A DNA stretch of 64,000 bases from Dimorphilus gyrociliatus (lineage: Eukaryota > Annelida > Polychaeta > Dinophilidae). The notes under the pieces were generated by a model that saw only the letters and a program-made list of their open reading frames with translations, did no database searches and was not told the origin of the DNA. Position numbers and translations under genes: made by a program. Where the stretch lies: positions 305,310 through 369,309 of the forward strand of contig CAJFCJ010000005.1 in NCBI GenBank assembly GCA_904063045.1, read 5' to 3'. Positions 22,681 to 34,600 of the stretch are shown piece after piece; position 1 is the stretch's first letter; every line of letters begins with the position of its first letter.

Positions 22681-23489
22681 ATGGCAGAGAAAATGTTTAA
22701 TAGCGATCCGATAAATATGACGCTAAAGCATCCTATAATTGCGATTGAGGGTTTAGATGGAACTGGTAAATCCACACTGGCTTATAATTTATCAAAAACT
22801 TTGAATGGGGTATATTTCCATGCGCCACCATCCAATGTTGTTGGTATTAAAAACAGCTTAAAACCTGTCTTTCAACATAATAGCGAACTGAGAAAAGCGT
22901 TCTACTTGATGAGTAATTACATCGCTGCTCACCGTATGCAAGACATTTGTAAAGAAAACGTCGTTTTTTTAGATAGGTTTATCAGAAGATAATCCTAAAA
23001 GCGATCAAATGTGATAAAGAGTAAAATTTCCAATAGGTATTGGCATAGTAGCCTGGCATTTGGAATATCAGAAAAATGCCTCGATGAAGATAAGAGTCTT
23101 CCACCACCAGAACACGAGATATACACGTGGCCAGAGGATCTACAAAAGCCTACTGTTGTAATTTTATTAGAACTATCTGAGGAGGAACGTTTAAGGCGTT
23201 TAAAAAATCGACATGAAAAACCAGTCACACCTTCAGAGAAAAGGCTAGAGAAATATTCTCTACTGAGAGATATGTAAATTATTATTCTTTCGCAACATTT
23301 CACTACGTAGAATCTTTTCATGCATTTTATCTTTCAACTCTATTCTTAATTAATAATCACAAATGTATTTTCAGGATTATAAACAGCTACAAACGAGTAA
23401 AATTCTCACCACTTGTAGTCATTGATGCTGGTGAATCACCAGAAGCTGTTTCTCGGAAAGCTATGGAAATTATTGAAAATTATCTATGA
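22681..23489 (+). CDS. CMPK2: CMPK2-like nucleoside monophosphate kinase (thymidylate-kinase fold)
   Basis: Three exons (22681-22976, 23037-23273, 23375-23489) join in frame to 215 residues. The P-loop is IEGLDGTGKST (about residues 23-33). Exon junction 1 restores DRYWHS, the DRY/W element of this family. PPPEHEIYTWPEDLQKP and LSEEERLRRLKNR follow the mitochondrial UMP-CMP kinase 2 pattern more closely than the housekeeping dTMP kinase pattern, and the C-terminus has VVIDAGESPEAV. It lacks the long N-terminal extension of vertebrate CMPK2, so it is the kinase domain alone. The enzyme phosphorylates pyrimidine dNMP/NMPs. In vertebrates CMPK2 is interferon-induced and pairs with viperin. No viperin gene is in this window. 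No clear mitochondrial presequence is seen. Confidence 0.85.
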
Positions 23490-23983
23490 GCATTTTTTTT
23501 CATTGGTATTGAATATCACAATATTTGAATATTTAAACAAATAAATTCTTAGATGCTATGTACACCAAGATATTCATCTGTCTAGAAGTAGATCTTGAGC
23601 CACATAGGCTTAGTGTAAATTCAGACTAATTGCTGAACAAGTTTTTAAGTTTCCTTTCGCTTCTCCATAATTTGCAGATTTTACAACAAAGAATATATTG
23701 TTCTTTGCGACAGAATTATCAATAGGGTCTTCGAACATTTTGCATAACGTCTAGAAACTGGAAATGACTCAATTCGTTTGCATCTATAATTAACATTTAG
23801 ATGCTTGAACACAAAGAAACCGTTATGATATTTAGATGACCTCACTAATTGAGGATTTTATAAGCCAATTGACTTAATAGGCTAAATTTGATCTTTTTCT
23901 CGGTACAAAGTCTGGCAAAGTCAACTCTAAACAAAAAGTAAATTAGAATTTTTAGATACTTTTATTTAAATTCTCTTTAAAAT
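23490..23983. other. Intergenic between convergent genes, nothing recognised
   Basis: AT-rich 3' spacer shared by the kinase and carboxypeptidase genes. No exon or structured element is evident. Confidence 0.45.
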
Positions 23984-25799
23984 TTAATTCATTCCTTCTA
24001 TTTCTTCTATTTTAGCAATTGCTGCAACGAAACCATTCCAAATTTCGGTAAAACTTGGTGTTATTGCTGATGCTGGAGGATCGAATCCTGGACCACGAAG
24101 TTCCGGTGTGAAAGTATAAGTTATACCAGCTTTATCGTATGCATAATCCATACTTGATCCTGATACTGGATCTAATTAAAGAAATATTTGTTGTTAGACA
24201 TAAGAGCTTTGTTGTAGGTCTATCTAATGCTCTACTTACAAATAGTGCTACATCCAGTTCCTCTCTCCCTATGAATGTTATATAGTTGTAATAATGAAAC
24301 TCTTAATATATTTCATATGAAGATGATATTTACCAGATCGTGTCATACGTATTTTCAATGGCATCTGCAAAAGCGTTACCAGCAGCAAGTTGTTTTTCAT
24401 GATCGGCTGGTATAGCGCATTCTTCATTACTGTCAGTATGACCGTAGGGAAGGAGAATCATTTGAGCGGTAGAGTGAATTGAAGTAAGCGCAATTACTCT
24501 GCTACCAATCGATCTTAGGTAATTCTTTGAAATGTTTAAAGTCATGAAAGATTAAACTATGAAACTATGAAGAAGATTATCACGATTACCTGAACATTTT
24601 GAGTCTCTGTTTCGGATGCAGCGGACGATCCTCCGAATACATCTGAACACGGCTCAGTAGACGTTCCATCATCTTGTTATTGGAAAAAAAAATTACTAAT
24701 GAAGTATAATATTATATTGACAATTACTCATCCAATTAACATCGAAATTTCTGTTCAAATCAGTACCACGACAAACTGAACCAGGGTTGGGAGTTCTATT
24801 TTTTCTCCAGAGTCTCTATTTCGTGTTCAAAAGGTCATATTATCAATTGTTAAGGAAAGCAACTATTTTACGTACATTGTCGGGACTCTCCCAAGAAAAG
24901 CTATAACCATCTGGATTCATTATTATTAAGAAATAGAAATCATATTTATTGAGTAGACTAACGGCATTAGGGTCTTCTTGCGATAGAATCTGGAAAAATT
25001 AGGTTAGAGTATTATGTATATTCTGGTTTAATTACACTTACTGCGTCCAATAATTTGAGATTTGTGGCGGGTGCTAACCATTCTCTAGCGTGAATTGCTG
25101 AATCGAACCAGACAATTTTCCTTTGTGATGGTTTAACTATTTTGAATAATCTAATAGGTTTATTTTCGGGGGTAAGTCCAATATCTTCGAGAACGCAGGA
25201 AGCGCTACTAGGGCATTTAAGTAGTAGATCATCAAGACCTGAAAGAATATCCTCGAAAGTATTGTATTTATCAAGACCAAATACTCTTGGTTCGTCGTTT
25301 CTTAATTGAAAAGATTTTTTCAAGTCCCTTGAAAAGAAATGAATAATAAAAGAAGATTTCTTTTAAAAAGGTAAAAAGAATTACAAACTCTGCAACGTTG
25401 CTGGAGATGATATTATATTTCAAGCCATTTATAGACAGCCTTTCAAAAACGTTTTCAATTTGATCTCTCGGTACAAGAAATTCGGCTGGAGTTTCAAATC
25501 TTGTTGATATTTTCAAGAAATCTAACTATAAAATGAAATTGCAATAAGTATAAAATACAATATATGTGTAGATGTTGCTTACTCCATCTTTAACGTTTAA
25601 ATCTTTCAATAATTTTAAATGAGAGTCGTTTTCTGGAATTGCACTCAAGACTTGATATCTTTAAGGGTGTAAACAATTTACGAATAGAGTGAATCTTATC
25701 CAAATTATCCCTATTATTTAATTAAACATACCCTTCGTAGTTCGGCTGTTGGGCAGATACTGCAGCAAACAGCATAAGAATTACATTGAAAGTTTGCAT
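23984..25799 (-). CDS. Secreted M14A metallocarboxypeptidase (carboxypeptidase A/B-like)
   Basis: Minus-strand gene, ATG at 25799 with a signal peptide ([16 protein letters not shown]), about nine exons and short introns. A propeptide (about 25280-25660) precedes the catalytic domain. The zinc site HAREWL (about 25080) and a later [15 protein letters not shown] (about 24440) supply the His-Glu and His ligands. [13 protein letters not shown] (about 24760) gives the substrate-binding Arg/Asn region, GSSMDYAYD precedes TFTPELRG, whose Glu is the catalytic base. All key residues are present, so it should be an active digestive- or processing-type carboxypeptidase made as a zymogen. Length (about 400-420 residues) is normal. 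A/B specificity is not decided. Confidence 0.9.
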
Positions 25800-27177
25800 A
25801 TCTATTCGACTATTCCTTTAATAATATGTTTAAAATAGTTCCTTTTTATATCTTTCCAGTTATTATCCAACGTATTAAATGTTTTCTATTACCTTTTACT
25901 TTATATATAAGTCTTTTATCAATTTTTTTTATTCTTGACCTAAATTATCACATTAAGTAGCAATTGTTATTTTCACACCAACAATACATTATCACTCAAT
26001 TTCATTAATTTATAATTTAAAAGTTATCAAAGGAAAATGGCGAAATTCATACAATCCAATAGTGGGATATAGCCTGTTCGAATATACTTATTTCTGTCCT
26101 TTCTCACATTAATATCATTACTTTAACAGTTAGGAACTAAAGCATTTATAAACAGAACCGGACGCACGTTGCTCTTCATTGAACTTGTTTCGACTTTAAT
26201 TATCACTTTACTTTCTAATGGTTACATTTACATTTATAAAGGTCTACCTCGATAACTACTTAATACTATATACAACAATATAATGCTTATCTTAGAAACT
26301 AAAATAACGTGCAGCTGTCAGGTCAACAATTTGACTATGATCCATGTGGACGAGTGTCCAAGTGTACTACTGCAATGAGAGTGAATATGAGAAATTCTAA
26401 GTATATCACTACTTGTTTCTATAGTTCACACTCTGTGAATGAAATGTTCTTGATATGCTATACTCAGTTATAGGTTAAAAGTGTTCAAAACACTGAACAA
26501 TTAAAAAAAACTGATCTTTGTGCGTTTAAATGCTCTAAATTGTGCTCTATTTTTTAACAGAAGCAAATTCCCACTATCTCGATGATGTTCTCAATATAGG
26601 ACTTGGTATATAATGTAAAAGAGTCGAAATTTAATTACTAAACAGTCTGATCTAACAAGAAACTTGAACACTTGAACTTTTGATCCCATTGTTTAAAATT
26701 CGTACTTTTTTCATTCTAAACTTGTATTTTGCAGAAGGACTTGAGATTATCAATAAAATTTTAATCTTTCTCAGAAGATTGAATCACAACGAATGATTAT
26801 ATTTATATATCTTAGTATATACTGTATATAAACAAACCAAATAGTATTGAATTGTCCTAAATCAAGCTATTAATATTCCATTGATTATTTAATATGTTAT
26901 GTTGAATTGATTTTTATGGCTACTTGTTTTATGTTTTAAAACATATCACGGAGGAATGTTTATGACATTAGCCACTAAAAATAATACTTTATAGTCCTCT
27001 GAATAGTTTTGTAATCAGATAAACTAACAAGAAGTAAGACGAGGTAGGCAATTTTTGTTTACACGATTAACTTGTATTTTTACAAAACCACTGATTACGC
27101 AATAATACCAGTAGTTTCCCAGAATGCTGTGTTCATAGGAGATATATAAATCAGTGAAAAATATATATAATAGAAAA
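25800..27177. other. Intergenic, palindrome only
   Basis: Divergent spacer of about 1.4 kb. It holds one copy of the TATATACTGTATATA palindrome (26815-26830). No gene is recognised. Confidence 0.45.
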
Positions 27178-29014
27178 ATGGTACTAACTCTGAAGGATAC
27201 AGCTTGGCTATGTATTGGATATAATAAACTGTTTTGTGTGCAGTATTGGAAAAAGAAAGATCGCAAACTACCATATTTATACTCTGAGATGATAATAGAT
27301 CTCTTTAGTTCAGAACCCAATGGATTATCGGAAAATTTAACACTGTTTACTGATTTAAAAAAGATAAAACTATTTGGTACAAAAATAGAAAATGTAGATT
27401 ATTTAACGATGATCGAAAAATATTATCTGACGTCATTAAAGGTGTATAGAGCAAAACCTATGGATTTAATCAAGTTGTTTGATGTGTTGAAATGGGAAAA
27501 TTCATTTAAAATTACTATTTCTTGTTGTCATTTTACTCATGAAAAAATCTTTGAAACTCTCTTTAAGAATGTTAATTTAAAAAATTTAACAAAACTTAAT
27601 ATAAGCTTTACAAATCTAAATGATAAAGGTTTGCAATATTTATGTAAAGAAGCCTCAAATCTAAAAAAGTTGGATATCTCTGGAACGGATGTTTTAACTT
27701 TAAAATATATTAAACATCTAAAAGATTTAACAAGTTTTAAGCTTTCTTCTGCTCCGAAATGTCTTGATGAAAATGAGATTAACAACTTAATCTCTCTGAC
27801 TAAACTGCAAAAGCTCTTCTACTTTGATGATAATCCTTTTACTGATTCTAGCAGAAATTATTCAAAGGCTGAAACCACCAAAACATTTTTAGTTGATGGA
27901 TATTGGAAAGATCTTGAACATTTATCCTATCCAATTGCTCTCGATTCAACTAGAGACATACTGAGGTTAGTGTTTCGACCAGCTTAACTATTCTTTCGGT
28001 GTCGTAGCGTCATGTTCTTCTCATCCGTTTGTATATTTGTTATTATGTAGAATAAATTATATCTCGGGGGTTAGAGCAATGGATTCTGCCATATCGTCAG
28101 CAGTATCATGAATTATCTTTCAATTCTTATAGCTATACTGCTGACTTTGTGGACAATCCAGATAATCTTTTCATTTGACATTAGCCTTTATTTCTTCGTA
28201 AACGATTTAGTATACTTATTTATATACCTTTATAAATAGTCGAATATCTCTTACAACCTGTGTTTTCTTGCTTCTTTCATAGATACTTTATAAATAAACA
28301 TCCCAAGTTAAAGGTATTTCGAATAAGCAATTCATCAATGTTTAACATTCGTTGGCAGAGCATTTCAAGTGTAATTTTTCCAAGGACGTATGAAGTAATA
28401 CGATAGCTTATATCATTCAATCAGTTCTTAAATAACTATTAACTGATATTTCAGTCATTCAGTATCGATACGTTAAATGAAGAAATGATAATATTAGAGG
28501 AAAATGTATTATCATCAATAGATTACGATATATACTTGAAATACATATATGATCATTTAAATGACAATGAAGAGCAAATGTATAGTCTTCTAAGTGAATT
28601 ACATACAAAGACAATTCTTAGAGTAAGATTATTACTTATCATAATGTATTAATAAAATTAATTACATCTTTTCTTTTATAAAAGATCTTCAAAAAGAGAT
28701 TACTCTGTTTTGGAAAATGCATATTTACTCCTAGTATAGACGAGCAAGAGGATGGTCTTATTACGTCTCTTAAGCTATTAAATTTAATAAAATACTCTTC
28801 AAAAGATGAAATCGAATGGAAAAACATATGTTTCGCAATTCTCCATATAAACAATGGTACATAATTCAATTGTTCATTTTCAATCTTTCAAATGAACATC
28901 TATTGTTTTTCAGGACGTGATAAGAAGAGTCAGAATGAAAATTTAACTACTCAGTTAAAGCTTATTCTAAACAAATGTTCACCTATTGGACCATTTAAAT
29001 ATAGTTCATTCTAA
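27178..29014 (+). CDS. ZYG11-like LRR protein C
   Basis: First likely ATG 27178 (an in-frame ATG at 27154 is also possible). Exon 1 runs to about 27965 and contains KLPYLYSEMIIDLF, LRRs with KNLTKLNISFTNLNDKGLQYLC and LKKLDISGTDV, and ends DILR. A 315-bp intron separates it from the exon at about 28281 that opens YFINKHPKLKVFRI, the family's FIxxHPxLK motif (phase 2 junction, restoring an Arg codon). Exons at about 28455-28621, 28684-28857 and 28914-29014 supply the helical ARM-like tail. The BC-box segment at the N-terminus is weaker than in copies A and B. The 3' end lies only 60 bp from the 3' end of the next, convergent gene. Confidence 0.65.
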
Positions 29015-29073
29015 ATGAAATAATTGGTTGTTTTTTACAACAAAGGGCAAATTTTAAATGTTTTGTCTTTCAT

Positions 29074-31119
29074 TTACAATTTTATAATACTTTTAATGGA
29101 ACCTTTTGAAGGATTTAATATGAAAATACTAATATTTTGTATGGTTGTGTTACAAAGAAAGAAGTATACATCTTTGGAATCTTTTACCAAACTTTCAATG
29201 GATTTACATTCAAGATATTTTCCGTTGGATTCTCCAATTACTACTAAGTCGTTAAAAAGAAGATTTTCACCAGTTAAACCAATTCCTTTATGAATTGATC
29301 CAATAGATTCTGGTATAACTATAACAGAATCTTTAAATTTACTGCACTGTTCTGTGGAATCTTCAATTGATGCTATTTTGAAAATATAATATATACTATA
29401 CTTTTTAAATAGATAAAATAAATAAAAAATTACACATACTAAATGGTTTTGTAATTGATGTCAATTGTATGCTAATTTCATGAATTTGAAGCAATATTTT
29501 AGATGTTATTTGAATCTTTCCAATAACTATTGCATTCATATCATTGCAAATAGTATGTGCTTCACTCATAGTTGTATTAGGCATCACAGTCTCAGATATT
29601 TGTGAATTTGTGTAGAATTCAACTTTTAAAGCATTTTGTTCCTTTTGATTTGAAATTTCATCTAAAAATGAAATTAAACAATCATTATTACGATGAATTG
29701 AAATTAAAACAATAGCTTATTTGTACATGTTAAACATATTGAATCAATAATGGTTTGTTCAGTGATAATCATAAGATTTTCTTTATCGTTCAAACTAACA
29801 CTTCCATTATTCATAGCAAATACTCCATCGTTAATATCCATTAGATTAATAGATTTTCCATCTTTTTCAATTGATTTAATCATATCAGTTTTATCAATTG
29901 TACTGTCTATAAGAGATAAAAAAGAAAAAGAAATGGATAATAAGTTTATTTCATATCAATTAAACTAACGTTCCATTTGTGTTTTAGCGTTTAGATTTTC
30001 GTAAAATATATATACATCTGTCATTATTAAAAAGTTTTCAGTAGAGGCTTTCGAGCTCGATTTGAAAAGAATGTATCGCCCCCTTTTAACAACCGGAATA
30101 ACAATCAAAGTTCGATAACTACTTGAATATGGATTATATATACGTGCACATTTTGAATCTTCAGATGCTGTATCAGGTGTATATTTTAAGAATGTATCGA
30201 TATATTGAATATCTCCGCCTAAAATTTACAATTATTAATATTTTTGCTTGTTTAATTATTTGAATTTGATTTCTAACTTGAAGATTTATCGAAATTAACA
30301 TGAAGGCATTCTAGTGTATAGATTCCGTTCATATCTATTCTTAAAAATGAATCAACTGCATTTTCTGTTGAAATTTTTGTTCCGAATAAACCATCTCCTA
30401 GTATTGATGATGTTTCTTTTGTTGCTCTACCGTAGAATATCTTGGTTTGTTTTGTATCTAACAAACTATAGCCTGCCAATAAGAAGCATATTGTAAAAAT
30501 ATTAACTTTAATAAGCTTTGATAGCTAAATGGAGATTATAGAGAAATTACTAACCAAATTTTTTTAATAGTACTCCTCTTGCTTTTATATCAGTAATGAC
30601 TAAAGTATCGCCCATATTCATCTTTCTAATTCTTAAATATTCACCTTGACAGTTTGTCGTCTTACATATATAACTCTCAGGCTCATTAGTATCTTTTACA
30701 GGTATCGTGTCGTTAAAAATGGAACACGTTTGTTCGTCCGATAAAAAAAATGTTATTGTTGTAACTTTGAAGTTTCTTAGTGTCTCTTTAAATAAAAAAA
30801 TATATATAAAATATAGTAACATTTTATCTATTAATCAATTACCTATTAAATGCATGTTCAAAATACACACTTCTGTAATAGTATAAGTACCATTCAGAAA
30901 TACCATCCACCAACCACGAGCATCAGGAGGTATTGAACTTGATTTATTAAAGTTTGACCCATCACTTATCGCGTAGCTTGCAATTCCTTCGTCATTAGTC
31001 GTGGAGGATTGAATTGCATGTTTATGACGAATGATATTATCAACTTCGTCTATATAAGAAAAGGTAAATTTGATGAGAAATAGAGAAGAGTAAAGTAGAA
31101 TGATTTTTAGAGAATTCAT
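29074..31119 (-). CDS. Secreted fucolectin-like (F5/8 type C) protein 1
   Basis: Starts at the ATG at 31119 with a signal peptide (residues 1-21), about seven exons, stop at 29074. The first domain has the F-type lectin/discoidin layout: DNIIRHKHAIQSS, a variable loop, WWMVFLNGTYTITEVCILN, then LRNFKV, paired Cys, GEYLRI and LVITDIKARG. A second F5/8C-like unit follows (LGDGLFGTKI...FLRIDMNGIYTLECL), and the C-terminal exons are similar beta-strand-rich segments with a terminal FFLCNTTIQNISIFILNP. F-type lectins bind fucosylated glycans and can act as opsonins. Sugar-binding residues are not clear here, so binding is uncertain. Same architecture as the genes at 50.1-52.2 and 53.8-55.9 kb. Confidence 0.7.
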
Positions 31120-31636
31120 AACGATTCGTAAAGCTTGAATAAAAGAATGATATCTGTTTTTTTTGACTTTTTGTCGGTTTGTTCCATCAATAATTAAAAT
31201 TTAAGATCAATATATTTAATAAAAACTTTCATTAAAAATTCTTTTATTATTCATATATGCATTTATCTTATCTTTAATTTCATGTAAAATACGTTTGTGA
31301 TTAACAAAAGGTAAACTTTTTTACCTTTAAAATTACACGAACAAACTTGATTTATGTCTAATTAAAACAATGACCTAGAAAAGTATTATGAACATTCAAT
31401 TCGATAAGTATAAACGTCACTTTTATTTGTAATAGTCATAGTTGAATTAAAAAGGTCAAGGTTTTTTAGTGTCTATTAAACGTCACTACCTACCTGCTCG
31501 GCCATTTTATCAATAAACAAGTATCGAATTAAATTGTTTTCGTAATTGAAATAATCTCTTTTCGCCAATTAGTAAGTGGAGTTGAACTAATAATTGATCA
31601 ATTAAATTAGCATATCAACGATTACTCTAATCATAA
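31120..31636. other. Intergenic between divergent genes, nothing recognised
   Basis: Probably holds both promoters (lectin-like gene on minus, NLR 2 on plus). No specific motif can be supported. Confidence 0.4.
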
Positions 31637-34600
31637 ATGAATAGCAGCGAAGAATTAAAGATAAATCCTCTACTTTCGTTTTATAAAAACAACCTAAAAG
31701 AACTATTAGCAGACGACGAACGATTTATCATTCATCTTTGCCAAGAGAGTGTTTTTAATCTTGACGATAGAAAACGTGTAAAGTTGGATTTCGAAGCAAT
31801 TTTTAACAGTTATATTCTAACATTACCTACTTATAAACTTTTAGCTATTTTACATAAATTATCACTAGATAAACACGTAAATTTAGCTCGTAAAATAGAA
31901 AATACATGGGAAAGTTTAATAATAGAAACAAAGAGATTAGCTGTTGAAAACTATTCAACAGTGTTGAAATTTTCCAAATTTCAAAGTGATAAAGTAAACT
32001 TTATCAATTTTCAAAATATATTAACTCCAATACAAATCGTTGCTCGAAAGAAACCCGAATCATATAAAGATGATGTTTACTTTGAGGAAGGTTTCGAATT
32101 TCTAGAAAATATTGACAATTCTCAAGGTCGTTTTCTAATTAAAGGTGAAGCTGGCGTTGGAAAAAGTTATCATTTTATTAAACTTATTCATTTATGGGCG
32201 ATTCAAGAGAGAATCCTTCAAGATTATCTCGTTTTAAAAGTTGATTTGAGTCAACTTTCTTCTAATGATAGCTTTGAAGAGAATTTATACAATCAGAATT
32301 TTAGCAAAGATTCATGGGTAACACGTGACCTTTTACATTATTTCTTATCGGACGATTGCGAATATAGAAACATAAAGATTATTTTTCTATTTGACGGAGC
32401 AGATGAATACGGAAGTAAAGAATCCCTTTTTTCAAATATTATTGAAAATGACGGATGTATCAAATTTCCAATAATTGTTTGGTGCCGAAACTGGAAAGCC
32501 GAACAAATAGAAGATACTTATCATAATGTTCTTGAGATATTAGGTTATAAAGATGATCATATACCTTTATTTTTTGCCAAATTCTTTCACGAAGGAACAG
32601 ATATATTTCAAAATTTAATAGAATCCGATAATACTCCAAAGAGTCAGCAACTAATAAACTTTTTACAAAAGAATAGAGAGGACCTACTAAAATCTTGCTC
32701 AAATCCTTTAATTGCATCTATAACTGCAAATATCTGGGATACTAAATGGAATTCAATGAAGAAAGATTCATATTCAATTTACGATGATGCTGTTGAATTG
32801 TTGATGAAGAATCGTACGAATACAATCGATAAAGAAGATTACGATGCATTTCTTCATCAATGCGCACTAGAAGCATTTATAAACATTCTTTTTGATAAAC
32901 CAATCGAAATGAAAAAATACAGTGAAGATTCTAAAGTATTTGGCAACTTATTAACAACTTTAACATGCTTTCAAACCGGAAAGAAACATTATAGATTTAT
33001 ACATTTTTCATTTCAAGAATATTTCGCAGCTAAATTTATCATAAAATGCTTAGAAACGAACGCCAATTGCCTTATTTCAGATGTTACTGAACAGCAATGT
33101 CAAGGTAAACTTTTAGAGATAATTTGCCAATCAACTTATACTCTTAAGTTAAAGGCGACTTTTGATTTTATTAAAAGTCAAAATATGCAAATTTTTTCAA
33201 TGATTATCAAAGAAAATCCAATAATTTTAAGTATTTTGGATACTGTTAACGAAAAAATTATAGATTTAATCAAATACAAAAGTGATAGTCAAAAGATATA
33301 TCTCGAAGATGGATATCTATCAACAACAGTATGGTTTTCGATTGTTGAAACATTTTCAAGAAATATTACTGTATTATCGTTCAAAAATGTTAAAATTAAC
33401 TTTCAAAAGTTTATTAATATTTCAATTGAAAGCTTAAAAGGAACATTGATTGAATTATCTATAGACTCTGGTGTGTATAATCATTTTTCTGTTAGAATGA
33501 TAGAGGATATCGTCAAAGAATTCTCCAATTTAAAACTACTCTTATTAGCTAATATTCCATTTAATAATTCAAAAAAGGCAAACTTTTTCATCAATTCAAA
33601 TTCTTTAGAATCGTTAAGTTTAATTAATTGTGAAATTGACTTTAATTTACTAAACCTTTTGAAATGTAGGCATTTAAATCACCTAAATCTATCCCACAAT
33701 ACAATAGCAGGTAAGAATTTTCACGTTGAATAACATATTTAATAACTAAATTTCTATTTATTTCATAATTTAGCTGGTCAATTAGAAAAACTTGTTGATT
33801 ATCTAGAAAATTCCCTTGAACTTCATTCAATAAACTTTTCTTACTGTGCTTTAAAAGATGAACATTTTACGATTTTGAAGAGATTATTCGAAGAGATGAC
33901 CGATATTTACAATTTCTGGTTAGATGGAAACGAATTTAGTGATAGTTTTGTTGATGATTTAATGAAATTTCTAATTGAAAATGGCAATAATGTTAAAGAA
34001 TTCTCAGTTAAAGATTGTAATAGTAACATTACAGCGTCGACAGTTACTAGTCTATTGGATAATAATCTATCTTTAAATATTCTTAATCTCTATGGTAATA
34101 AACTGTTAAATGTAAGAGAAGTTTCATTTCCAAAGAGTATTATTCTTTCCAAAGAACTTCAGGAGTTAAGATTTCCCATAATGGATTGCGATACTGCCAT
34201 TGAATATAAAGATTTCTATGAAATAATGGATGGAAATCTTGAATTGAAAATGTTGGATTATAGTGGAAATAACTTAAAAGTACAGTTTCTATTTGGTGTT
34301 TTACAAAAGATTATCTCTTTTTCGACTAATCTAGAGAGTATAAACCTTAGTAATTGTAAATTACCATTAGAACATCAGGAGGAATTATTTAATAGTTTAA
34401 AAGTACACGATAAACTGTTGAATATGAATTTAGAAGGAAATTTATTGAATGAAAAGATATTTCTTAATTTTATTAATCATAGATCAAAAAAATTGAATAA
34501 AGAAGGAGTGAAACTAAACGTATCTCAATGCGATCTTAGACAATTTTCTCTAATCGAATTGATAAATTTGAATATGTTATCTATAAATTTATCTGGAAAT

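Noticed and set aside
22995-23321. Minus-strand frame opposite the CMPK2-like gene
   Set aside because: Shadow of the kinase exon. The plus strand shows P-loop, restored DRYWHS and clean splicing.
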